Assembly: GCA_003140655.1 (NCBI GenBank)
Contig: PLKR01000456.1
Coordinates: 4,519-9,930, forward strand
Direction: 5' to 3'
Origin: Acidobacteriaceae bacterium
Lineage (GTDB): Bacteria > Acidobacteriota > Terriglobia > Terriglobales > Acidobacteriaceae
Length of the DNA: 5,412 nt
Below the pieces are notes generated by a model. It was not told the origin of the DNA and searched no databases. It saw nothing but the letters and a program-made list of their open reading frames with translations. Below are positions 1 to 5,412 of the stretch, one piece after another. Numbering within the stretch: the stretch's first letter is position 1; the number at the start of each line of letters is the position of its first letter. The position numbers and the translations under genes were made by a program.

Positions 1-32
1 CTTTCCCCTTCATGTACAGCCAGCCGCACACG

Positions 33-152
33 TCACGAAGCCAGAGTTTTCCCTCTCAGTGCGCTTTCTAGTGCTTCCAAGTCGCGGCGAATATTGTCTT
101 CGTCTTGCCCGGTTCGCAGTTCCTGGTTTCCCAGGGACCTCTCCTTTGCCAC
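33..152 (-). CDS. possible 39-residue ORF downstream of the antiporter (unrecognised)
   Basis: A GTG-started frame lies just after the antiporter stop and encodes 39 residues, ending at a TGA at 33-35. It begins MAKERSLGNQ if GTG is read as Met. The second half (IRRDLEALESAL, about residues 21-32) alternates charged and hydrophobic residues as in an amphipathic helix. A GAGGA ribosome site (minus strand, 165-161) sits 8 bases before the GTG and overlaps the antiporter TGA stop, so translation could be coupled. An overlapping frame from ATG at 156 (48 residues, Arg/Gly-rich) uses the same ribosome site and looks less protein-like. I recognise no family. The length is within what chance allows, so this is a candidate, not a firm gene. 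Confidence 0.3.
   Translation of the reverse strand: MAKERSLGNQELRTGQDEDNIRRDLEALESALRGKTLAS
122..135 (-). other. 5-bp hairpin with GAAA tetraloop
   Basis: On the minus strand CCTGG-GAAA-CCAGG forms a perfect five-pair stem capped by a GNRA tetraloop, about 30 bases past the antiporter stop. No T-run follows, so it is not a typical intrinsic terminator. It could stabilise the antiporter mRNA 3' end or simply be chance. It lies inside the possible small ORF. Confidence 0.25.
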
Positions 153-163
153 TCATGAAGTCC

Positions 164-1366
164 TCACCCAGCACTCAAGGTGACTTCCTGAGACACCGCA
201 GGCTTTCCTTCGGTTGACTTCTGCAGCAAGTGTCTCGGCATGAACCAGGCATTCGCAATCATAGTCGGAATGACGGCGCTGCCGATGACTGTCGCCACCA
301 AATGTGAATACTGCACTTGATCAATAATGCCGTGGTTCAAGCCAAAAAGAGCAGAAATCGTTCCAAAGGTGAGGCCGGTGGACATCATCAGCGTGAAGTA
401 CAAGCCTTCCTCGCGCTGATACTGGAATGCCTTCACGGTGGGGAACAGTCCCACCACCTTGGAGATCATCTTCGCGAAAAACAACGCGACAAACACTAGC
501 GGAGCGGCTCTAAGCGCTGGCACCGAAACAAATGATCCAGCCCGGATGAAATAGAACGGTGTAAGGAGACCGAACGTGAGAGTGCGGAGCCGCCGTATCA
601 AAACATGGTCTTTACCAACGGTTCCCGCCAATACCATTCCGATGATGTATGCGGGCAAAACAGCTTCGCTCCCCGACCACACTGCCAATCCGCCCATCGC
701 GAACAACACGAACAGCAAGTACTTCGCTTCGAGTTCGGAGACCCTCCCTCCATAGATTTTGAAGAACCACGGGGTGAGGAAAGGCAAGACCGCGAATATA
801 GCCACGCTCGCGCCGACGAAGATCAAAGTCTTGATTGTGAACGGCGAGAAGATGAGGCCCAGCGCGATTACGGTTCCCAGGTCATTCACAAAACAGGCTG
901 CCAGAACGGCCTTCCCGAAATCTGTGACGTTGAAACCGAGTTCCAACATCACTGCGTAAACGACGGCTACGGAGGTCGTGGACAAAGCAACTCCTGCCAG
1001 CCAACTCGATCGGGTCGTCCAATGCAAGACGTAGTGAGCGACTGCCGCGCAGCCCAGGAACGGGCAGACAAATCCCACCAGGCCGATCACCGTTGACTCT
1101 TTCCACTTGGTCCGGAAGATGGCGGGATCGAGTTCGGCGCCGGCCAAGAAGGTGAGAACAATGGCACCAGTACCGGCCAGGAAACTGATCCAGTCACTTT
1201 TGGCGCCGAGACCGCCCTGCACAATAAAAGCGCCAAAGATGAGCTGGGCAACCGTGCCAACAACAATTTCGGTGAGGGCCGTAGAGATTTTGAACCAAAT
1301 AGCGAGAAGAGTCGCCACGAGGGCCAAACCCACCCACACAGACGCAAGAACCCAGACGTTCTGCAT
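164..1366 (-). CDS. CPA2-type cation/proton antiporter, membrane core only
   Basis: This is a polytopic inner-membrane protein of 400 residues with about 12-13 hydrophobic segments spread from residue 4 to 376, expected to exchange Na+ or K+ for H+. Family signs are FLAGAELD (73-80), the Thr/Ser-rich STTSVAVV stretch (129-136), an Asn-Asp pair in FVNDLGTVIAL (161-162) at the ion-binding position, and IIGMVLAG (241-248). An Arg in FIRAGSF (275) lies where related proteins carry a conserved basic or polar residue. ND rather than DD suggests electroneutral exchange (inference). There is no C-terminal RCK/TrkA domain, so KefB/KefC-style nucleotide gating is unlikely. The start is taken at ATG 1366 because GAGGTG lies 7 bases upstream. 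The frame stays open to an ATG at 1444, but that would add 26 polar residues and has no ribosome site. Cation specificity cannot be read from the sequence. Confidence 0.92.
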   Translation of the reverse strand: MQNVWVLASVWVGLALVATLLAIWFKISTALTEIVVGTVAQLIFGAFIVQGGLGAKSDWISFLAGTGAIVLTFLAGAELDPAIFRTKWKESTVIGLVGFVCPFLGCAAVAHYVLHWTTRSSWLAGVALSTTSVAVVYAVMLELGFNVTDFGKAVLAACFVNDLGTVIALGLIFSPFTIKTLIFVGASVAIFAVLPFLTPWFFKIYGGRVSELEAKYLLFVLFAMGGLAVWSGSEAVLPAYIIGMVLAGTVGKDHVLIRRLRTLTFGLLTPFYFIRAGSFVSVPALRAAPLVFVALFFAKMISKVVGLFPTVKAFQYQREEGLYFTLMMSTGLTFGTISALFGLNHGIIDQVQYSHLVATVIGSAVIPTMIANAWFMPRHLLQKSTEGKPAVSQEVTLSAG

Positions 1367-1373
1367 AGAACGA

Positions 1374-1379
1374 CACCTC
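1374..1379 (-). promoter_or_regulatory. ribosome binding site of the antiporter gene
   Basis: GAGGTG on the minus strand lies 7 bases before ATG 1366. It decides the start over the upstream in-frame ATG at 1444, which is preceded by GCCGGGCACAGCTG with no convincing Shine-Dalgarno match. Confidence 0.7.
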
Positions 1380-1513
1380 GACTTTTTCTGCGGATTCTCG
1401 CCGGCACCATGACTCCGCGACAAGTCCCGCTTGTCAGGAGTCATCAGCTGTGCCCGGCTTAAGCGTTGGGACAGCGGTTGGTGGTGAACTCCTTCACCGT
1501 GGTTAATGGCTCA

Positions 1514-1543
1514 AGTACAGCAAAAGATGACTATCGAAGTCAA
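1514..1543 (-). promoter_or_regulatory. weak sigma-70-like promoter candidate for the antiporter
   Basis: On the minus strand TTGACT (1543-1538, five of six matches to the -35 consensus) is followed after 18 bases by TGTACT (1519-1514, four of six to the -10). Transcription would begin near 1507 and give a 5' leader of about 140 bases before ATG 1366. The -10 box is poor, so this may be chance. Confidence 0.25.
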
Positions 1544-1640
1544 CGGCATTCGTCATACGCGAAATTCGGAGTTCTGCTAGACGCAACTTCCGACACGGCA
1601 CAGGTCGCAATCATGCGATTAAGGCGTTGGTGAGGGAGGG

Positions 1641-1652
1641 CCGAAGATTCGG
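1641..1652. repeat. inverted repeat CCGAA-GA-TTCGG
   Basis: A perfect 5-base inverted repeat with a 2-base centre lies about 125 bases upstream of malQ. A related shorter palindrome, CGAA-A-TTCG, lies at 1560-1568. They could be half-sites of a dimeric regulator in the divergent promoter region, but both are short enough to occur by chance. Confidence 0.2.
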
Positions 1653-1776
1653 AACAGGTCCGACGGTTGTCGTCCAGGACCACTTCTACGTCAGGTAACA
1701 GCAAATTGCGAGTTGCGGGTCACTCCCGTGGGGCCCCCTCTTGCTTGGCCGCTCGCAGAGGCATAACGTTAGTCGG

Positions 1777-3300
1777 GTGATCTTTCCTCGGTGTAGTGGA
1801 ATCCTGCTCCACGTCACATCTCTGCCCGGTGGCCACGGTATTGGCGATCTCGGAACTTCTGCTCACGAGTTTGTGGAGTTTTTGGCCGAGTCAGGACAGA
1901 AAATCTGGCAAGTATTGCCATTGAGCCCTACGGGATACGGCGATTCCCCTTATCAGTGCTTTTCGGCATTCGCCGGCAACCCGCTTTTCATCGATTTGAG
2001 AGCTCTTCTTGAGCAAGGTCTTCTGTCCGCTGACGATTTGACCAATGCACCGACGTTCCCTGAGGAGTACATCGAATACGACCGCGTAATCGACTTCAAA
2101 CAGCGTCTGCTTCGCACAGCCGCTCGGGCTTTTCTGGAGGGCAGTGCCCAGACTGACCGTCGCCTTTTCGTCACGTTTTGCGAGAATAACAGCGATTGGC
2201 TGGACGATTATGCGCTCTTCATGGCGTGCAAGAGAGTCCACAAGGACGCGGCGTGGGTGCATTGGGACGCGGGAATGCGACGGCGGGACCCAGCCGCTCT
2301 AAGAAAATGGAAAAACGAATTGTCGTCCGAGATAGAGATTCACAAGTTTTCGCAGTTCGAATTTTTCCGACAGTGGGAGAATCTCAGAGCTCGCTGCACT
2401 CGTCGCGGCATACGGATTATGGGCGACATCCCGATCTACGTCGCTCACGACAGCGCTGATGTGTGGGCCCATCCTGAATTGTTTCGTTTGAATGAGCAAG
2501 GCAAGCCCACTGCAGTTGCAGGCGTTCCGCCGGACTATTTCACCGCAACGGGTCAACTTTGGGGAAACCCTCTCTATCGGTGGGACGTATCTGCCATTTC
2601 TGGTCACCGGTGGTGGATTGATCGCGTCCGAGCATCGCTCAAACTATTCGATCTTGTGCGACTGGATCACTTCCGGGGTTTCGAGGCCTATTGGGAGATC
2701 CCAGGGGGTGCCTCGACGGCGTCCGGAGGCAAGTGGGTACAGGGCCCTGGTGCGGAGTTTTTCCGAATCTTGCAAACTGAATTGAAAGAGCTGCCATTTG
2801 TTGCTGAGAACCTCGGTGTGATTACTCCCGAAGTAGAAGCTCTTCGCAAGCAGTTTGGTTTCCCCGGCATGAGCCTGCTCCAGTTTGCCTTCGGAAACGA
2901 TCCACAAGGACCCACCTTCCGCCCTCACAACTATTCTCGCGAGCTTGTGGCGTACACAGGCGGACACGACAACGACACTACTGTGGGGTGGTGGACCAGT
3001 GCGGGTGTGGGGGAAAGCACTCGAAACGCCGAAGACATTCGCGACGAACGCGACTTTACGCGGGCCTACTTGGGGTTTCATAACGAGCCGGTCAACTGGG
3101 TATTCATTCGTACGGTCTTGGCGTCCGTGGCAAACATCGCCATTATTCCTTTGCAGGATATTTTGGGTCTGGGCAGTGACGCCCGGATGAATTTACCTGG
3201 CACAGTGAGTGGAAACTGGAAATGGCGTTATAAACAGAAGGCGTTGACGAAGGAAATCGGTGAACAGTTACGAAGGCTAACACTTCTGTACGATCGTTGA
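1777..3300 (+). CDS. malQ: 4-alpha-glucanotransferase (amylomaltase, GH77)
   Basis: This cytoplasmic enzyme moves alpha-1,4-glucan segments between maltodextrin or glycogen-derived chains, releasing glucose. It has 507 residues, full length for the short bacterial (Thermus-like) amylomaltase type. Visible motifs are SGILLHVTSLPG (7-18), GDIPIYVAHDSADVW (216-230), GVPPDYFTATGQLWGNPLY (249-267), RLDHFRGF with nucleophile Asp297, AENLGVITPEV with acid/base Glu344, YTGGHDNDTT with the third carboxylate Asp398, and ARMNLPGT (469-476). The usual YTGTHDND here reads Gly for the second Thr, a mild change. GTG 1777 is preferred because family members start a few residues before SGILLH, although no close ribosome site is seen. 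TTG 1741 is the alternative: it adds 12 residues and has GTGGGG 7 bases upstream. An in-frame TAA at 1696 limits any further extension. The gene is divergent from the antiporter and appears to be transcribed alone. Confidence 0.96.
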   Translation: MIFPRCSGILLHVTSLPGGHGIGDLGTSAHEFVEFLAESGQKIWQVLPLSPTGYGDSPYQCFSAFAGNPLFIDLRALLEQGLLSADDLTNAPTFPEEYIEYDRVIDFKQRLLRTAARAFLEGSAQTDRRLFVTFCENNSDWLDDYALFMACKRVHKDAAWVHWDAGMRRRDPAALRKWKNELSSEIEIHKFSQFEFFRQWENLRARCTRRGIRIMGDIPIYVAHDSADVWAHPELFRLNEQGKPTAVAGVPPDYFTATGQLWGNPLYRWDVSAISGHRWWIDRVRASLKLFDLVRLDHFRGFEAYWEIPGGASTASGGKWVQGPGAEFFRILQTELKELPFVAENLGVITPEVEALRKQFGFPGMSLLQFAFGNDPQGPTFRPHNYSRELVAYTGGHDNDTTVGWWTSAGVGESTRNAEDIRDERDFTRAYLGFHNEPVNWVFIRTVLASVANIAIIPLQDILGLGSDARMNLPGTVSGNWKWRYKQKALTKEIGEQLRRLTLLYDR

Positions 3301-3422
3301 CAGTCTTTGCGTCTGGCATTCATCAAAACCGCCTTCCGCTGGCGAGTCCACCGAAGAAAAAACCGGAACCTGCCCTAGGATGCCTACGCATGAACGCGCC
3401 TGTTCTTCAGCTCTAAGCAGCT
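3301..3422. other. convergent spacer between malQ and the MscS-like gene
   Basis: These 122 bases separate two convergent stops. Besides the weak minus-strand hairpin, the spacer holds an A6 run (3357-3362; T6 on the minus strand) without a good stem before it, and a CTCTAGAG palindrome (3421-3428) that runs into the MscS-like stop. No small gene is apparent. Confidence 0.5.
3325..3344 (-). terminator. weak terminator candidate for the glycosyltransferase/MscS-like operon
   Basis: On the minus strand CGCC (3344-3341), a 7-base loop and GGCG (3333-3330) are followed by G and then TTTT. The stem is only four pairs and lies about 80 bases past the MscS-like stop, in the 122-base convergent spacer (3301-3422) that separates it from malQ. 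No comparable hairpin with a T-run is seen for the plus strand. Confidence 0.22.
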
Positions 3423-4127
3423 CTAGAGGGGCGACGGTTCGTCTTCGTTCTCCTCTTTTTTCCCGCGAACAAACTTCTTTTCCAGAAGACGTTGCGCCAA
3501 CTCTCGGCCCCCCATGCCGAATGCGATTGCCAACCCAAGCATCAGGGCTCCGAAAGCGATTCCGAAGGCAACCAGCATGGTCTGTTCCGCCAGGCCGAGT
3601 TCTTCAAAGACGATAGATAGTACAAAAACGACAATGATGCTGCGGACCGCAAGACTCAGAAGCCGGGGCGAAGGCACATTCGCGTTTACTGCAGCCAGCA
3701 GTGCAGCGCGAGAAAAAAAGCTTGCGGCCAGCAGTCCGAAAAATGTGATGAACATCGCTACGAACAGGCGCGGCATGAAAAGAAAGAACCTTGCGATTTG
3801 CTCCTGCAGGCCAAGGATCCCGAGCACACTCACACCCAGCAGAATGAAGCCGAGCCAAGTCACCCAGAAGATGAACCGGCTGAGTATTTCCGTCGCCGAA
3901 GGCAGGGCGGCTTTGCTGAGCAGTTGAGAAGCGCCTGCGTTTTCTGAAAGCTTGTCGAACTTGATGAGCCTCAGAATGCTGCGGAGAACCACTTTTACAG
4001 CGTACGCGATCACCCAGCCGACAAATGCAAGGATCAGCATTACGATGAGACGAGGAAGGTAGTGGGCGAAACCCCTGGCTAGCTCGTGCAGCGCTTGAGT
4101 AAGTTCGCTGATAATCATTTCCCGCAT
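3423..4127 (-). CDS. small MscS-related TM-helix-repeat membrane protein
   Basis: This 234-residue membrane protein has about five hydrophobic segments (near 24-46, 84-106, 115-138, 159-177 and 184-207) and a charged C-terminal tail (KKF..GKKEENEDE, 217-230). YLPRLIVMLILAFVGW (23-38) recurs as FMPRLFVAMFITFFGL (117-132), the Pro-Arg-Leu pattern typical of the conserved TM helix found in mechanosensitive-channel-related proteins. The last helix (AFGIAFGALMLGLAIAFGMGG, about 187-207) is rich in Gly and Ala like the MscS pore helix, and is followed by RELAQRLLEKKF. The protein ends there, so the MscS beta and alpha/beta vestibule domain is absent. It may be a small channel, an accessory subunit or an uncharacterised membrane protein; gating by tension is not shown. 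ATG 4127 has GAGG 5 bases upstream. The gene follows the glycosyltransferase by 7 bases, so the two are co-transcribed and probably translationally coupled. Confidence 0.85.
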   Translation of the reverse strand: MREMIISELTQALHELARGFAHYLPRLIVMLILAFVGWVIAYAVKVVLRSILRLIKFDKLSENAGASQLLSKAALPSATEILSRFIFWVTWLGFILLGVSVLGILGLQEQIARFFLFMPRLFVAMFITFFGLLAASFFSRAALLAAVNANVPSPRLLSLAVRSIIVVFVLSIVFEELGLAEQTMLVAFGIAFGALMLGLAIAFGMGGRELAQRLLEKKFVRGKKEENEDEPSPL

Positions 4128-4132
4128 AGTTG

Positions 4133-4137
4133 CCTCA
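4133..4137 (-). promoter_or_regulatory. stop codon / ribosome site overlap (TGAGG) coupling the two minus-strand genes
   Basis: Minus-strand TGAGG contains the TGA stop of the glycosyltransferase (4137-4135) and the GAGG ribosome site (4136-4133) of the MscS-like gene, whose ATG follows after 5 bases. Ribosomes ending on the first gene would stop directly on the second gene's initiation site, which favours coupled translation and fixes the start at 4127. Confidence 0.65.
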
Positions 4138-5412
4138 CTCTCTCGATTTCCAAAGCTGCAGCAGATACGGCTTCAATCGCTCGAATTCAAGGCATAAGCC
4201 TTCGATATTGTTCTCGACGTCGTTCGCAGAACTGTTGCGGTTCTCGATCAGGAACGTGAACACTCTCCCGCGAAAAAGCGGGGCGAAGGCTTGGATGATA
4301 TGATCCCGGCTGATCACAGATTTCTGATACGAGGCTGCGAACTCGTAAACTGTCCTGACCCAAAATTCCGCAGAGTAATGAAAATCCTCTTCTCCCAAGC
4401 GTGCGATTCGCTGGAGTTCTGCCAAGGTGGAAGGGGTTAGAATCGACTGATAGACGGCCTCCAATTCGGCAACTCCAGTCGAGAACATTTCTCGCAGCCG
4501 TTTCCGATTTACCCGCACTCCCTCCAGGACCACTTCCAGGTCGGGGCCGGTAGTAGGAACCGGCTGGGAGCCGGCCACGGTGCTCCAGGCCGGAAAGTCA
4601 GATTCTAATGCAGAGAACAACGCGCCCACAGTTTGCCGCAGCGTCGGCACTAGATCAGCGGCGTGTCGGTCGATGTGATCCTTTTCTCCAAGGAAGGACT
4701 GGCAGACCCGGTATCCTCCCGTGATCGCAGCCAGAGTGAAGCGGAGTTCGGTACCAGCCCCGTCGGTTCCATCATTCCATCCATTTTGGCCAAGGAATTG
4801 GCATCCGAGACGGCCGGAGAATCCGAACTCAGGCGCGTACGCTTCACGGATTCTTGCCCCGTAGAGTGCGCGGATCATCGGGTACAGCAAGTTCGTCATC
4901 AGCAGTCCTTCAAACTTGTGTCTGCGATATGTGGGAGTAACCAGATCGAAGCCGTCGCGACAAATGGGGAGCAGAAGGCTTGAGAGCCATTCGGATTCAA
5001 TATTCGCGGACTCGGGTGACATCACGATACAGGCCTTGGCGCGGAGCAGTTCGGCCGCAGTCAGAATAGTCCGCAACGCGACTCCGCTCTCCGGACTGCT
5101 CGCATACTTTGTGCTGATTGAGTGCAGCGTGCGGAGCGCGTTCAGATTGGGAGCAGGGCGCACGTCATCGATCGAGATGCCCGTGACCAGTTCGGGAGTG
5201 CCATCACGCGACCCCCCATCGGCATTAATGATTACGGCTCGCTCCCGCGGAAAGAAGCGTAGGAGGCCGCTTTGAATTGTATGGACGATCGATCTGATAG
5301 TCTTGGCGTTATTGTGAGTGGGCAAACCCACAAGGATATCTACCTCGCCGACGTTGATCAGCTGGCGAAGAAAATCATCGGTAAGAAAAGTCCCATCTTC
5401 CAATTTCAACTC
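4135..5412 (-). CDS. GT-A-like (GT2/GT81-type) glycosyltransferase, 5' end open at window edge
   Basis: About 425 residues are visible, probably a cytoplasmic NDP-sugar glycosyltransferase. Numbering from TTG 5409: VDILVGLPTHNNAKTI (23-38) is the nucleotide-binding start of the fold, and NADGGSRDGT (62-71) matches the D-GS-DGT motif of GT2-like enzymes. The place of the metal-binding DxD is probably IVMSPESANIE (128-138), which lacks a clear DxD. EKDHID (242-247) may supply a metal-binding His, as in GT78/GT81 enzymes (inference). Residues from about 250 to 424 form a helical region I do not recognise (e.g. VYEFAASYQKSVISRDHII, 354-372). No transmembrane segment is evident. TTG 5409 is a possible start, but the frame is still open at 5412, so the true start may lie outside the window. 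It is coupled to the MscS-like gene. The resemblance to glucosylglycerate- or mannosylglycerate-type synthases is loose, and donor and acceptor are unknown. Confidence 0.8.
   Translation of the reverse strand, partial: ELKLEDGTFLTDDFLRQLINVGEVDILVGLPTHNNAKTIRSIVHTIQSGLLRFFPRERAVIINADGGSRDGTPELVTGISIDDVRPAPNLNALRTLHSISTKYASSPESGVALRTILTAAELLRAKACIVMSPESANIESEWLSSLLLPICRDGFDLVTPTYRRHKFEGLLMTNLLYPMIRALYGARIREAYAPEFGFSGRLGCQFLGQNGWNDGTDGAGTELRFTLAAITGGYRVCQSFLGEKDHIDRHAADLVPTLRQTVGALFSALESDFPAWSTVAGSQPVPTTGPDLEVVLEGVRVNRKRLREMFSTGVAELEAVYQSILTPSTLAELQRIARLGEEDFHYSAEFWVRTVYEFAASYQKSVISRDHIIQAFAPLFRGRVFTFLIENRNSSANDVENNIEGLCLEFERLKPYLLQLWKSRE

Larger units (their letters stand above)
1367..1776. 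other. divergent intergenic region between antiporter and malQ
   Basis: About 410 bases separate the two divergent starts, and the promoters of both genes should lie here. I find no convincing gene. Short frames such as 1466-1633 (+) and 1506-1580 (+) lack a ribosome site and any family resemblance. Visible structure is limited to a weak sigma-70-like promoter toward the antiporter (1543-1514), two small CGAA/TTCG inverted repeats (1560-1568 and 1641-1652), and a GGGGCCCC palindrome (1730-1737) just before malQ. No riboswitch or tRNA-like fold is evident by eye. The part of 1367-1444 in frame with the antiporter is open but probably untranslated. Confidence 0.6.

Noticed and set aside
1..13. 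ATG on the minus strand at 13-11, a possible gene start at the left edge
   Set aside because: Only four codons are visible and no ribosome site precedes it.
10..156. 48-codon minus-strand frame from ATG 156
   Set aside because: It shares the good ribosome site with the 39-residue frame, but its Arg/Gly-rich sequence looks less like a folded protein. It is kept only as an alternative.
605..1096. 163-codon open frame on the plus strand
   Set aside because: It lies wholly antisense to the antiporter. Its translation is rich in Arg, Gln, His and Glu with no family resemblance, as expected for a shadow frame.
1506..1580. 24-codon ATG frame (MAQVQQKMTIEVNG...), faintly like the start of an iron-sulfur subunit
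   Set aside because: It is too short, has no ribosome site, and the resemblance stops after a few residues. There is not enough to call a gene remnant.
1466..1633. 55-codon plus-strand frame from TTG in the intergenic region
   Set aside because: It has no ribosome site, only TTG/GTG starts and no recognisable protein character.
2644..3081. 145-codon minus-strand frame
   Set aside because: It is antisense to the catalytic part of malQ, which is unmistakably conserved on the plus strand.
3411..3428. CTCTA...TAGAG hairpin at the end of the MscS-like gene
   Set aside because: It has a five-pair AT-rich stem with an 8-base loop and no T-run on either strand, so it is not a credible terminator.
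3514..3927. 137-codon open frame on the plus strand
   Set aside because: It is antisense to the MscS-like gene. Its Ala/Ser/Arg/Lys-rich translation mirrors the complement of hydrophobic codons.

Overview
This window holds four full-size protein genes on both strands, one possible very small gene, and no mobile element, CRISPR array, tRNA or rRNA that I can see. Composition is moderate (roughly mid-50s % G+C by eye). GAGG-type Shine-Dalgarno sites and non-ATG starts are used. The mix of an amylomaltase-type GH77 enzyme and a long GT-A-like glycosyltransferase next to a membrane protein would fit an Acidobacteriota-like soil bacterium. That placement is inferred from the general look of the proteins, not shown by a marker gene.

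Layout, left to right. (1) Minus strand, 164-1366: a CPA2-type Na+/H+ (or K+/H+) antiporter that is membrane core only, with a good GAGGTG ribosome site. Seven bases past its stop lies a possible 39-residue ORF (33-152, minus). (2) 1367-1776: a divergent intergenic region of about 410 bases. It has one weak promoter candidate facing the antiporter and two short CGAA/TTCG inverted repeats. (3) Plus strand, 1777-3300 (or from TTG at 1741): a complete 4-alpha-glucanotransferase (malQ) with all three catalytic carboxylates. (4) 3301-3422: a short convergent spacer with a weak hairpin and T-run for the minus strand. (5) Minus strand, 4127-3423: a small MscS-related TM-helix-repeat membrane protein with an internal duplication and no MscS beta domain. 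(6) Minus strand, from the right window edge to 4135: a GT-A-like glycosyltransferase of about 425 residues with a large helical C-terminal half.

The glycosyltransferase and the MscS-like gene form a tight pair: 7 bases separate them, and the stop codon of the first overlaps the ribosome site of the second, so translation is probably coupled. Together with the cation/proton antiporter this could point to ion and osmotic homeostasis, with malQ serving alpha-glucan (glycogen/maltodextrin) turnover. That link rests on proximity only. Most of the window is ordinary core metabolism and transport. The least explained parts are the glycosyltransferase/MscS-like pair and the small ORF after the antiporter.
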